Below, piece by piece: positions 24,808 to 34,989 of a stretch of DNA of 64,000 nucleotides; the stretch's first letter is position 1, and every line of letters starts with the position of its first letter. A program made the translations under genes and the position numbers. The notes below the pieces were generated by a model. That model was not told the origin of the DNA. It searched no databases and saw only the letters and a program-made list of their open reading frames with translations. Origin of the DNA: UMGS1975 sp959600905 (GTDB lineage: Bacteria > Bacillota > Clostridia > Christensenellales > QAND01); NCBI GenBank assembly GCA_959600905.1, contig CAUGNO010000002.1:124001-188000 (forward strand), written 5' to 3'.

Positions 24808-25991
24808 AGGCGCTTATAGAATGCCGTCATGCGCTGCATCGCCTCTTTTGTCTTTGCCTGATCGCCAAAGGCCGTCAGCCGGAAATATCCTGCCCCGTTG
24901 CGGCCAAACCCAATGCCCGGCGTGCCCACCACTTGGGCTTTTGTTAGCAGCGCGTCAAAAAACGACCAGGAATCCATCTCATTGGGGCATTTCATCCATA
25001 GATACGGCGAGTTCTTGCCGCCCACAAACCAAACGCCCAGTGCTTGCAGAGCCTCCGCCATCACCCTGGCATTTTCCTTATAATAGCCGATGGTGCGGCG
25101 TGCCTGGCGCCGGCCTTCCTCGGTAAACACAGCCGCCGCGCCTTTTTGCACGATGTAGGGAACGCCGTTGAACTTTGTCGTCTGCCGCCGCAGCCACATG
25201 CGGTTGAGCTTTGCACCCTGCCGTTCCAGGGCCAGCGGCACCACCGTATAGCCGCATCGCGTGCCGGTAAAGCCCGCGGTTTTAGAAAAAGAGCAAAACT
25301 CTATGGCACAGCGCTCTGCACCCTCGATCTCATAGATGCTGCGCGGCAGCGCTGCATCCTCAATAAACGCTTCGTATGCCGCATCAAACAGCAGCACTGC
25401 CTCCCGTTCCAGCGCATACTCCACCCACGCTTTCAGCTGTGTCTTTGTGTACACCGCGCCGGTCGGGTTGTTCGGCGAGCACAGGTAGATGAGATCCGCC
25501 TCCAGCCCCTTGTGCGGCAGCGGCGCAAACCCATTGCTCTCCTTGGCGTCTACATATACGATGCGCCGGCCCGCCATTACGTTTGTATCCACATACACCG
25601 GGTAGACCGGGTCCGGCACGCATACCGTATTGTCCGCGGAAAACAGATCCAGGATGTTGCCAAGATCGCTCTTGGCGCCATCGCTGATAAAGATCTCATC
25701 CAGCGCCAGATCCACGCCCTTTTCTTGGTAGTATCCCTGTATCGCCTGCTGTAAAAACGCATAGCCCTGCTCCGGCCCATAGCCGCGGAACGTCTCTTGC
25801 GCCCCCATCTCCGCCACCGCCAGCTGCATGGCACGGATCACCGCCGGGCACAGCGGCTGGGTCACATCCCCGATGCCCATGCGGATGATCTCCTGCTCCG
25901 GATGCGCCTTTGTATACGCCTCTACCTTCTCAGCAATGGTGGAAAACAGATAGCTTTCCGCCAAGTTTTGATAATGCTCGTTGATTTTCAT
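24804..25991 (-). CDS. dapL: LL-diaminopimelate aminotransferase
   Basis: Makes LL-diaminopimelate directly from tetrahydrodipicolinate with glutamate as amino donor, bypassing the acylated intermediates. The 395-residue fold-type I aminotransferase matches DapL from the N-terminus (NEHYQNLAESYLF) through MGIGDVTQPL. The PLP-lysine region is SFSKTAGFTGTRCGY. It overlaps dapF by 4 bases and ends at a strong terminator, the last gene of the long minus-strand nitrogen operon. Glutamate use links it to the glutamate-producing genes upstream. Confidence 0.94.
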   Translation of the reverse strand: MKINEHYQNLAESYLFSTIAEKVEAYTKAHPEQEIIRMGIGDVTQPLCPAVIRAMQLAVAEMGAQETFRGYGPEQGYAFLQQAIQGYYQEKGVDLALDEIFISDGAKSDLGNILDLFSADNTVCVPDPVYPVYVDTNVMAGRRIVYVDAKESNGFAPLPHKGLEADLIYLCSPNNPTGAVYTKTQLKAWVEYALEREAVLLFDAAYEAFIEDAALPRSIYEIEGAERCAIEFCSFSKTAGFTGTRCGYTVVPLALERQGAKLNRMWLRRQTTKFNGVPYIVQKGAAAVFTEEGRRQARRTIGYYKENARVMAEALQALGVWFVGGKNSPYLWMKCPNEMDSWSFFDALLTKAQVVGTPGIGFGRNGAGYFRLTAFGDQAKTKEAMQRMTAFYKRL

Positions 25992-26848
25992 TGCTGTTCA
26001 CCAGTCCCTTCCATCTCCACTTCGCCGGTAAACGCCAGCTCTGCCCCGCCTTCCATGGTCACGGTGCGTTCGGTATACACCACGCTGAGCTCCCCGCCCT
26101 TTAGGTGTACCGTCACCGTCTCCCCTTGAGGGCTGCGCCCGGTCTTTACCGCTGCCGCCACTGCCGCGCATGCGCCCGTACCGCAGGCCATAGTTTCGCC
26201 GCTGCCGCGCTCCCATACCCTCATTTTCAGCTCCCGCGGGCCCAGCACCTGGATAAACTCGGTATTGACCCTTTCGGGAAACAAGGGAGATTGTTCAAAT
26301 TTCGGGCCGATTTTCGTTATCGGCAACGTCTCCACATCCTCCACAAACACCACACAGTGCGGATTGCCCATGGATACGCAGGTAATGCGGGTCTGCTTTC
26401 CTCCAATGGTAACTGCTTGGTCTATCACCCGATCCATCGGCAGCGCCACAGGGATCCTTTTGGCCGAAAACTCCGCCGGCCCCATATCCACCTTGGCAGC
26501 TACGGCCTGCCCGTTTTCCACCGTCATATGCAAGGTCTTGGGCCCGCTTAGCGTTTGGATACAGAGCTGCTCTTTTTTTGCATAGCCCTTATCATAGAGG
26601 TATTTGCCCACGCACCGAATCGCATTGCCGCACATTTTGCCTTCGCTTCCGTCCGCGTTGAACATCCGCATCCGGCCATCCGCCCCTTCTGCGGGCAAAA
26701 TCATCACCAACCCGTCTCCGCCAATGCCCTTGTGCCGGTCGCTCAGCCGTACAGCCCATGCTTCAGGATGCTCCAGCGGCTGCTCCATACAGTCAAAATA
26801 AATATAATCATTGCCGCATCCGTGCATTTTAACAAACGAACGCTTCAT
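25988..26848 (-). CDS. dapF: diaminopimelate epimerase, stand-alone copy
   Basis: Converts LL- to meso-diaminopimelate for lysine and peptidoglycan. The 286 residues are the usual length. Catalytic cysteines are Cys73 (MCGNAIRC) and Cys222 (ACGTGAC). The first motif KMHGCGND is canonical, unlike the KMQGCRND of the CarB-fused copy, which is otherwise similar along its whole length. GGGAGGG precedes the ATG. It lies 33 bases after nitR and overlaps dapL, so it is part of the nitrogen operon. This is the safer candidate for the housekeeping epimerase. Confidence 0.95.
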   Translation of the reverse strand: MKRSFVKMHGCGNDYIYFDCMEQPLEHPEAWAVRLSDRHKGIGGDGLVMILPAEGADGRMRMFNADGSEGKMCGNAIRCVGKYLYDKGYAKKEQLCIQTLSGPKTLHMTVENGQAVAAKVDMGPAEFSAKRIPVALPMDRVIDQAVTIGGKQTRITCVSMGNPHCVVFVEDVETLPITKIGPKFEQSPLFPERVNTEFIQVLGPRELKMRVWERGSGETMACGTGACAAVAAAVKTGRSPQGETVTVHLKGGELSVVYTERTVTMEGGAELAFTGEVEMEGTGEQQ

Positions 26849-26881
26849 CTGTTCCCTCCCTATCTTGCCGCCTGGCGCTGC

Positions 26882-27457
26882 TTACGTCTCCAGGTCATAG
26901 CGCCGGAGTACGTCTCGCGCTACCTCGCCGCGCGTTTTACGCTGATCCATCGCCTGCTTTTCGATGTATCTGTGGGCCTGGCCCTCTGCCATATTTTCAT
27001 GCTCGATCAACAAACACTTGGCGCGGTCCACCAGGCGGATCTCTTGAATTTTCTGCTGAAGCCTGTCGTTTTCATGCTGCAGGCCCCGCATTCTGCGCTG
27101 CGCCGCCATCGACAGCTTCACCGCTTGCAAAAACAGCGCCTTGCTCATCGGCTTTTCTACGATCAAAATGCCTTCCTCTTCCACCTGATGCGAAATTTCA
27201 TCGGCCAGCTCGCTTTTCACAAGCATCACCACGCTGGCAGAGGTCTGTTCGGCAGCAAACAGCGCAAATTCCTTGCCGAATTCATCGGTCAGAGGGGTAT
27301 TGACGATGACCACCGGCGCTTGGCCCTGGATCAAAAAGCGCCGCGCCTGGCTGCCGCTTTTTGCCATATGGATCTGTGGAACCGCCATTTGGCGCAGCAG
27401 TTCCGCTAAATACGCGCGGCCTTTTTCCGAACTGCAAACCAGCAGTATGCCCTCCAT
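26882..27457 (-). CDS. nitR: ANTAR-domain antitermination regulator (NitR-like), pseudo-receiver
   Basis: A 191-residue protein with a receiver-like domain (1 to about 115), a coiled-coil (about 120-140) and an ANTAR RNA-binding domain (about 135-185: IRLVDRAKCLLIEHENMAEGQAHRYIEKQAM). ANTAR proteins bind paired RNA hairpins with A1/G4 hexaloops and prevent termination. The receiver lacks the acidic pocket (CSSEK in place of two Asp) and has Asn where the phospho-acceptor Asp is expected (VIVNTPL). It therefore probably senses a protein or ligand rather than a kinase. It follows glnA by 34 bases, as nitR follows glnA in some clostridia. The ATG at 27457 has AGGAGG; an upstream ATG has none. 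Its likely targets are the three leaders described here. Confidence 0.85.
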   Translation of the reverse strand: MEGILLVCSSEKGRAYLAELLRQMAVPQIHMAKSGSQARRFLIQGQAPVVIVNTPLTDEFGKEFALFAAEQTSASVVMLVKSELADEISHQVEEEGILIVEKPMSKALFLQAVKLSMAAQRRMRGLQHENDRLQQKIQEIRLVDRAKCLLIEHENMAEGQAHRYIEKQAMDQRKTRGEVARDVLRRYDLET

Positions 27458-27491
27458 CGTCTCCCCTCCTTCCATGGTTTACACAGCGTTG

Positions 27492-28814
27492 TCAGATGCT
27501 TTCAAAATACAGCTCTTTTTCGCACCGCACTGCGTTGCCTGCCTCTTGGCAGGTACGGCATTCCTCCAGCTTTTTGCCGGCAAATTTTTCCACATACGCC
27601 GCCGGCATCACCCGCGCAATAAACTCGCTGTTTCTCGCCAGCAGAATCGCCTGCTCCAGCGTATCCGGCAGGTGCTCGAAAGCGCGCAGCGTCGCAGCGT
27701 CGGCATGCCGCAGGTTTAGGTTTGTGGGCGGGCAGAGCTTTTTCTGCTCCTCTATGCCTTCCAGCCCTGCATAAATTAGCAGCGCCAGCGTCACATACGG
27801 GTTGCAGGCCGGGTCCGGCGAACGCAGCTCCATCCGCGCATGCTGGCCCGTGGCCGGCGGGATGCGGATCAGCTGCGAGCGGTTTTCATGCGACCAGGTA
27901 ATGTATTTCGGTGCTTCATCCTCGCCAAAACGGACATAGGAATTGACCAGCGGGTTGGAAAACGCCGTGATCTCTGAAATGCGCTCCAAAATGCCTTGGA
28001 TAAACCCTTCCGCCTGGGGAGAATGCACATCCTTTTCGTTTTTAAAGATATTTTGCCCCTGTTTGAACAGCGAAAGGTGCAGATGCAGCCCGCTCCCGCT
28101 CTGGTTTTGCATGGGCTTGGGCATAAAGCTGGCGTGCAGCCCGTTTCGGTTGGCCGCTGTCTTGACCACCGATTTGAAGGTAATCAAGTTGTCCGCCGTT
28201 TCCAGCGCATCATGGTATTTGAATACGATCTCGTTTTGCCCCGGCCCTTTTTCATGGTGCGAGCTTTCCGGCGCCAGCCCCATCTGCTCCATATTCAGGC
28301 AGATCTCCCGGCGGATGTTTTCCCCCTTATCCAGCGGGGCCACATCCAGATAGCCCGCCTTATCCTGCGGCGTTTCGGTGGGCTCTCCGTTTTCGTCGAG
28401 CTCAAAGAGATAAAACTCGCATTCCGCCCCTACCTTGCAGACATAGCCCATGTCTGCAGCCTTGTGGATGGCGCCTTGCAGGATGTGCCTGCCATCCCCC
28501 ATAAACGGTGTGCCGTCCGGGTGCCGGATATCGCAGTAAAAGCGAATGACCCGGCCCTGCTGCGGCCGCCAAGGGAGCACCGCTACCGTCCCCGGATCGG
28601 GAAACAGCAGCAAGTCCGATTCCTCTATATTCATAAACCCATCCACCGCCGACGCATCAAAGGAAACGCCGTGCGCAAAGGCAGCGGGTAGCTCCTCCGC
28701 CATGATAGATATATTTTTCAAGGTGCCAAATAGATCACAAAAAGCCAGCCGTACAAATTTCACATCGTTTTCTTCTACAAACTGAAGCACTTCATTGACG
28801 GTATCCTCTCTCAT
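27492..28814 (-). CDS. glnA: glutamine synthetase type I
   Basis: ATP-dependent synthesis of glutamine from glutamate and ammonia; a dodecamer in its family. The 440 residues match the short GSI-alpha group of Gram-positive bacteria. Visible are the beta-grasp N-terminus (VRLAFCDLFGTLKNISI), metal ligands in GAECEFYLFE, the HHEKGPGQNEI motif, the ATP site SGLHLHLSL and ENRSQLIRIP. An extended -10 promoter may give it expression independent of the upstream glutamate synthase genes. It is followed by nitR. Confidence 0.95.
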   Translation of the reverse strand: MREDTVNEVLQFVEENDVKFVRLAFCDLFGTLKNISIMAEELPAAFAHGVSFDASAVDGFMNIEESDLLLFPDPGTVAVLPWRPQQGRVIRFYCDIRHPDGTPFMGDGRHILQGAIHKAADMGYVCKVGAECEFYLFELDENGEPTETPQDKAGYLDVAPLDKGENIRREICLNMEQMGLAPESSHHEKGPGQNEIVFKYHDALETADNLITFKSVVKTAANRNGLHASFMPKPMQNQSGSGLHLHLSLFKQGQNIFKNEKDVHSPQAEGFIQGILERISEITAFSNPLVNSYVRFGEDEAPKYITWSHENRSQLIRIPPATGQHARMELRSPDPACNPYVTLALLIYAGLEGIEEQKKLCPPTNLNLRHADAATLRAFEHLPDTLEQAILLARNSEFIARVMPAAYVEKFAGKKLEECRTCQEAGNAVRCEKELYFESI

Positions 28815-28855
28815 CTTGGCCCTCCTTTTGCTTTGTTATGCTTATATGTCTTTTT

Positions 28856-28864
28856 ATTATATCA
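28856..28864 (-). promoter_or_regulatory. possible internal promoter for glnA (extended -10)
   Basis: Minus strand: TGATATAAT, a perfect -10 with the TGN extension, 42 bases before glnA. There is no good -35 box. A small palindrome AAATG-N3-CATTT lies just upstream. Confidence 0.4.
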
Positions 28865-28877
28865 GGAAATGTTTCAT

Positions 28878-29600
28878 TTAGTTATGCGTATACAGCTGTT
28901 TGTACGGATTTTTTGTATCCGGCGCCAGCACGGTAAACGCCTCCTGTTTGATACGCTCTACCGAAATGCCAAAATGCGCGGCATAGGTCTCCAAATGCGG
29001 CTCGATCTGCGCCATATCGGCTTCGGTGGCCGGTGCGCTCAGCACCTGTGGCGAAAGATCCTTTGGCGCGTCTCCGCGCAGCAAGATCTTGCCGCCATGC
29101 ATGCCTGTAGCGCAGAAATTTCCTACCAGCGGCTGGCCTGGCTCGCGTCCCAGGCCCAGGACAACAATCAGCCCGCCTGCCTGGTACTCTCCCAAAAAAC
29201 TGCCTGCGCAGCCTCCAATCACCAGCACAGGCAGCTTGTTCTGATAGGCCTTCATATGGATGCCTGCGCGGTATCCTGCATCCTTTTCCACATAGATGCA
29301 TCCGCCGCGCATGGCATACCCGGTAGCGTCCCCGCAACTGCCATGGATGATGATGCGCCCCTCGTTCATAGTATCGCCTGTCGCATCCTGGGCATTGCCC
29401 ATCACGGTGATATCCGCCCCATTGAGATAGGCGCCCAGCGCATTGCCCGGCATCCCGTGCACCATGATATGCACCCCGTCCATCCCGCTGCCGATATAGC
29501 GATGCCCCATACAGTTTTCAATGATGATCTCCCTATCTCCGCTTTCCCGCACCTTTTCATTCAGCGTGCGGAAATGCAAATCTGTTGCATCGATTTTCAT
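28878..29600 (-). CDS. glutamate synthase GXGXG-domain subunit
   Basis: A 240-residue stand-alone version of the C-terminal beta-helix (GXGXG) domain of glutamate synthase, which structurally supports the ammonia channel in the one-chain enzyme. The repeated Gly pattern is visible (GHRYIGSGMDGVHIMVHG ... GDATGYAMRGG ... GGCAGSFLGEY). The start at 29600 follows AAGGAGGGG; the longer frame upstream belongs to intercistronic sequence. Third structural subunit of the split enzyme after the GATase and FMN genes, 63 bases before glnA. Confidence 0.88.
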   Translation of the reverse strand: MKIDATDLHFRTLNEKVRESGDREIIIENCMGHRYIGSGMDGVHIMVHGMPGNALGAYLNGADITVMGNAQDATGDTMNEGRIIIHGSCGDATGYAMRGGCIYVEKDAGYRAGIHMKAYQNKLPVLVIGGCAGSFLGEYQAGGLIVVLGLGREPGQPLVGNFCATGMHGGKILLRGDAPKDLSPQVLSAPATEADMAQIEPHLETYAAHFGISVERIKQEAFTVLAPDTKNPYKQLYTHN

Positions 29601-29722
29601 CGTTCTACCCCTCCTTGCTGCGCATTCGCTACCTTGGCAAAATACGTCGTCCGCGCCCGCTGATCCATGCGTATACGCCTGCTGCCAGCGCCTTGTTTTG
29701 ATGGCAGTAAAGTCTGTCTCAT
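29597..29722 (-). CDS. candidate small ORF (41 residues) inside the glutamate synthase operon
   Basis: Between the FMN subunit stop (29737) and the GXGXG subunit start lies an ATG at 29722 with GGAGGGCGG 3-4 bases upstream. The frame runs 41 codons and stops in an ATGA overlap with the next gene, the layout of a translated, coupled cistron. The peptide is basic and Gln/Arg-rich (begins MRQTLLPSKQ), with no Cys and no membrane segment. I recognise no family. It may be a real small subunit, a leader that couples translation, or the remnant of a lost domain. Confidence 0.45.
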   Translation of the reverse strand: MRQTLLPSKQGAGSRRIRMDQRARTTYFAKVANAQQGGVER

Positions 29723-29736
29723 CGTCCGCCCTCCGT

Positions 29737-31242
29737 TTATTCGCCCGCATGCTTGATGCCCAAAATGCTGAGCTCACGATCCGTCAGCCCTACGCCGCGC
29801 AGCATCAGGCGGTTGCCCTTGAGCGCTTCAATGGAATTGATGCCCATGCCGCCCATCATCTCTTTGATTTCGTGGTTCCAGGCGGTCAGCAAATTCACCA
29901 GCCTTTGGCTCCCCACTTCCGGGTCCAGGCGCTTGACCAGCTCCGGACGCTGCGTGGCAATGCCCCAGTTGCATTTGCCCGCGTGGCAGCTGCGGCACAG
30001 ATGGCAGCCCAGCGCCAGCAGCGCGCTCGTGGCAATATACACCGCGTCCGCGCCCAGCGCAATGGCCTTAACCACGTCGGCGCTGTTGCGGATGCTGCCG
30101 CCTACCACCAGCGATACATGGTGGCGGATCCCCTCTTCGCGCAGCCTTTGATCCACGCTGGCCAGGGCCAGCTCAATGGGGATGCCTACGTTGTCCCGGA
30201 TGCGGGTAGGCGCCGCGCCTGTGCCCCCGCGAAAGCCGTCGATGGCGATGATGTCTGCCCCGCTGCGTGCAATGCCGCTGGCAATCGCCGCTATGTTGTG
30301 CACAGCCGCAACCTTAACAATCACCGGCTTTTGATACTCCGTAGCCTCTTTGAGCGAAAATACCAGCTGCCTGAGATCCTCGATGGAGTAAATGTCATGG
30401 TGTGGCGCAGGGGAAATGGCGTCCGATCCCTCCGGAATCATGCGTGTTTTGGCAATATCCCCTACGATTTTTTCGCCCGGCAGATGGCCGCCGATGCCCG
30501 GCTTGGCCCCTTGGCCCATCTTGATTTCAATGGCCGCGCCGGCCTCCAAGTATTCTTTGTATACGCCAAACCGTCCGGAAGCGACCTGCACGATGGTATG
30601 CGGCCCGTATTGGTAGAAATCCTCATGCAGCCCGCCTTCGCCGGTATTGTAATAGATGCCAAGCTCGCTGGCCGCTTTGGCTAGGCTTGCGTGTGCATTA
30701 TAGCTGATAGAGCCATAGCTCATCGCAGAAAACATAACAGGCATCGCCAGCTCCAGCTGGGGCGCCATATCCGGCAGGATGCGCCCGTTTTCATCGCGGC
30801 GGATCTCGGCGTCCTTTTTGCCTAAAAACACCTTGGTTTCCATCGGCTCGCGCAAAGGGTCGATGGAAGGGTTGGTTACCTGCGAGGCATTGATGAGCAT
30901 CTTATCCCAGTACACCGGAAGCGGCTTGGGATTGCCCATCGATGAGAGCAATACGCCGCCTGTCCCTGCCTGGCGGTAGATTTCCTCTATGGTCTCGCCC
31001 GTCCAGTTTGCGTTGGCCTTGAAGGTATGGTCTGTCTTTACGATTTTCAACGCATGCGTGGGGCATAGGCACACGCACCGATGGCAGTTCACGCAATTTT
31101 GATCGTCGCTTTTCATCAGGCCGTCCTTTTCATCCAGCCAATGCACTTGGTTGGCGCACTGCTTTTCGCAGATGCGGCAGCCGATGCATTTTGTATAGTT
31201 TCGCTGCACTTCATAGTCCGGATACAAAAAATCCATCGCCAT
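29737..31242 (-). CDS. glutamate synthase FMN-binding synthase subunit with ferredoxin domain
   Basis: Catalyses reductive amination of 2-oxoglutarate by ammonia from the GATase subunit. The 501-residue protein begins with two [4Fe-4S] motifs (Cys19/22/25/29 and Cys50/53/56/60). An FMN barrel follows (AMSYGSISYNAH, GEGGLHED, KMGQGAKPGIGGHLPG, DGFRGGTGAAP), then the [3Fe-4S] cysteine cluster CHLCRSCHAGKC near residue 415. The N-terminal ferredoxin domain suggests electrons come from ferredoxin; no GltD-type NADPH subunit is encoded nearby. The start shares one base with the GATase stop (TAATG) and has AAGGAGGG. Confidence 0.92.
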   Translation of the reverse strand: MAMDFLYPDYEVQRNYTKCIGCRICEKQCANQVHWLDEKDGLMKSDDQNCVNCHRCVCLCPTHALKIVKTDHTFKANANWTGETIEEIYRQAGTGGVLLSSMGNPKPLPVYWDKMLINASQVTNPSIDPLREPMETKVFLGKKDAEIRRDENGRILPDMAPQLELAMPVMFSAMSYGSISYNAHASLAKAASELGIYYNTGEGGLHEDFYQYGPHTIVQVASGRFGVYKEYLEAGAAIEIKMGQGAKPGIGGHLPGEKIVGDIAKTRMIPEGSDAISPAPHHDIYSIEDLRQLVFSLKEATEYQKPVIVKVAAVHNIAAIASGIARSGADIIAIDGFRGGTGAAPTRIRDNVGIPIELALASVDQRLREEGIRHHVSLVVGGSIRNSADVVKAIALGADAVYIATSALLALGCHLCRSCHAGKCNWGIATQRPELVKRLDPEVGSQRLVNLLTAWNHEIKEMMGGMGINSIEALKGNRLMLRGVGLTDRELSILGIKHAGE

Positions 31243-32333
31243 TATCGGTTCCCTCCTTCCAGCGTTACGATCACAGGTTCCCCGCCGCGCGGCGCCCATA
31301 CGCGGTCCACATTGGGCTCTACCACGCGGATGGCGCACTCCTCGCTGGCAATGTATACCTTATCGTCCTTTTCGCCTACCACCATGCTGCGCAGCTTAAG
31401 CCTATCGTTGAGCGCCATCATGCCGCCCTCAAAGCCCAGCAGAATGGAAAACGGCCCTGTGATCAGCAAGCTGCTGTACAGGTTTCTCAAATAGGTAAGC
31501 CGTTTTTTCTCCGCCTCCTGCTTTGTTTCAATGGTAGACCAGAACGGCGCGGCGATGATCTCTGCCATCTCGCCCAGCGTCAGTCCTTTTTTGCGCAGCA
31601 AATAGTCAATGATATAGGTGATCACTTCGGTATCCGTCAGCAGCGTGCATTGATAGCCAAACATCTCGATGTACCGACGGTTGGCATCGTAAGAGGAGAT
31701 CTCTCCGTTGTGCACCACCGATAGATCCAGAAGCGCAAACGGATGCGCGCCGCCCCACCAGCCCGGCGTATTGGTCGGATACCGGCCATGGGCCGTCCAG
31801 CAATAGCCCTCATACTCCTCCAGCCGGTAAAATGCCCCTACATCCTCCGGAAACCCTACGGCTTTGAATACCCCCATGTTTTTACCAGAGGAGAATACGT
31901 ACGCCCCGTCGATGGTCACGTTGATGCGGATCACGCATTTTACAACAAATTCCTTTTCATCCAGCTGGCTGTCCGCCAGCTTTGTGGGCAGAGGCTGCAC
32001 AAAATAGCGCCAGATCAGCGGCGCATCCGTAATGGCCGGAGTCTTCCGCACCGGGATCTTAGAAAGGTTGATGATCTCAAAATGCCTTTCTAAAAACGCC
32101 TCGCACGTTTTTTTCGCTTCGTTGTCCTCATAAAAAACATGGAACGCATAATAATCCTTATATTGCGGATAGATGCCGTATCCGGCAAATCCGCCGCCCA
32201 GGCCGTTGGAACGGTCATGCATCGTTGCCATGGATCTCACAATATCCGCCCCGTTCATCGCTTTTCCCTGCTTGGAAAAAATCCCGGAGATGGCGCACCC
32301 CGATGGGATTCTGGTTTGTCCTTCGCGCAGCAT
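31242..32333 (-). CDS. glutamate synthase glutamine amidotransferase subunit (class II)
   Basis: Class II (Ntn-type) glutaminase domain as a separate 363-residue protein, releasing ammonia for the FMN subunit. The nucleophile should be Cys13 (SGCAISGIFS), preceded by 12 residues that must be removed to free its amino group, as in GltB precursors. HGRYPTNTPG and NGEISSYDANRRY match the substrate and oxyanion regions of the family. The ATG at 32333 follows AAAGGAGG. First gene of the nitrogen operon, directly behind the ANTAR-type leader. Confidence 0.9.
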   Translation of the reverse strand: MLREGQTRIPSGCAISGIFSKQGKAMNGADIVRSMATMHDRSNGLGGGFAGYGIYPQYKDYYAFHVFYEDNEAKKTCEAFLERHFEIINLSKIPVRKTPAITDAPLIWRYFVQPLPTKLADSQLDEKEFVVKCVIRINVTIDGAYVFSSGKNMGVFKAVGFPEDVGAFYRLEEYEGYCWTAHGRYPTNTPGWWGGAHPFALLDLSVVHNGEISSYDANRRYIEMFGYQCTLLTDTEVITYIIDYLLRKKGLTLGEMAEIIAAPFWSTIETKQEAEKKRLTYLRNLYSSLLITGPFSILLGFEGGMMALNDRLKLRSMVVGEKDDKVYIASEECAIRVVEPNVDRVWAPRGGEPVIVTLEGGNR

Positions 32334-32352
32334 TTGCCTGCCTCCTTTACAG

Positions 32353-32420
32353 AAAATAAAAAAGGCGCCTACCAAAAATACAGAACCTTGCTGTATTCTT
32401 GGTAAACGCCTTTGTTTACC
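32353..32420 (-). ncRNA. ANTAR-type antitermination leader of the glutamate synthase operon
   Basis: Two alternative folds are encoded. The antiterminator hairpin (32401-32420) has a perfect 7-bp stem (GGUAAAC with GUUUACC) and hexaloop AAAGGC, which has A at position 1 and G at position 4 as ANTAR targets require. The terminator (32361-32413) is an uninterrupted 23-bp stem with loop CAAGGUU and a U-tract. Its 5' arm starts inside the AAAGGC loop and uses the 3' arm of the first hairpin, so the folds exclude each other. The terminator loop contains AAGGUU, again with A1/G4. It begins about 6 bases after the predicted RNA start. Confidence 0.8.
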
Positions 32421-32432
32421 GTTAGTGGATGC

Positions 32433-32462
32433 ATTATACACAATCCAAGTCCGCAGCGTCAA
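32433..32462 (-). promoter_or_regulatory. sigma-A promoter of the glutamate synthase-glnA-nitR-dap operon
   Basis: Minus strand: -35 TTGACG (32462-32457), 18-base spacer, -10 TATAAT (32438-32433). Confidence 0.8.
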
Positions 32463-32625
32463 TAGAAAAATAAAATTTTGAAGAAAAAATTTCATCAATA
32501 ATTACGTTTTATTATATATAATTATTTTTTATTCCTTTTCATTGTGCACTATATTGAAAAAGCGGCCATATTGCATTCTTTACTTCTCCGCAAAGCATCC
32601 CTTGTATTTTTTTCAAAAAAAGGGG

Positions 32626-32654
32626 TTGACAGGTTCTTTTTTTCGGCGTATACT
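32626..32654 (+). promoter_or_regulatory. consensus promoter of glnN
   Basis: -35 TTGACA (32626-32631), 17-base spacer, -10 TATACT (32649-32654). It lies in the 450-base gap between the divergent nitrogen operons (32334-32783). Outside the two promoters and two leaders, the gap (32463-32625) is A/T-rich and shows nothing I can name. Confidence 0.85.
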
Positions 32655-32656
32655 TC

Positions 32657-32703
32657 CACCATCAGCAAAGGCGCTGTGGTGTATGCCACGGCGCCTTTTT
32701 TAT
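32657..32703 (+). ncRNA. ANTAR-type leader of glnN
   Basis: A hairpin with hexaloop AAAGGC (32667-32672) is flanked by CACCATCAGC and GCTGTGGTG, which pair except for one bulged U. The overlapping terminator (32667-32698) pairs AAAGGCGCTGTGG with CCACGGCGCCTTT (13 bp, one U-G) around loop UGUAUG, followed by a U-tract. The loop is identical to that of the glutamate synthase leader and again forms the base of the terminator. The predicted RNA start near 32661 would remove part of the 5' arm, leaving about 4-5 bp. Confidence 0.6.
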
Positions 32704-32783
32704 TTTTCAACGTCCACACGGCGGCCACCATCCCCTAGCGCCGGCCCTGTATGGCAACGATCAGTTAAGGAGGACAGATCAGC

Positions 32784-34874
<2,091 letters not shown>

Positions 34875-34890
34875 GCATTTTCCTTATTTT

Positions 34891-34957
34891 TGCACAAAGG
34901 CGTGTGACGGATACATCCCTTCTCTCCCCCAAACGTATCCGCCGCACGCCTTTTTAT
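34891..34957 (+). ncRNA. ANTAR-type hairpin and terminator between glnN and amt
   Basis: AAAGGC (34897-34902) is flanked by TTGCAC and GTGTGA, which pair over 6 bases with two wobbles, again giving an A1/G4 hexaloop. The same AAAGGC starts the 5' arm of a terminator (34897-34915 with 34936-34954, 19 positions with one A-C mismatch) followed by a T-tract. It may end most glnN transcripts and let amt be read only when the antiterminator forms. I find no convincing separate amt promoter. Confidence 0.6.
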
Positions 34958-34989
34958 ATTTTCATCTTTTTCTTTAGGAGGTATGTACT

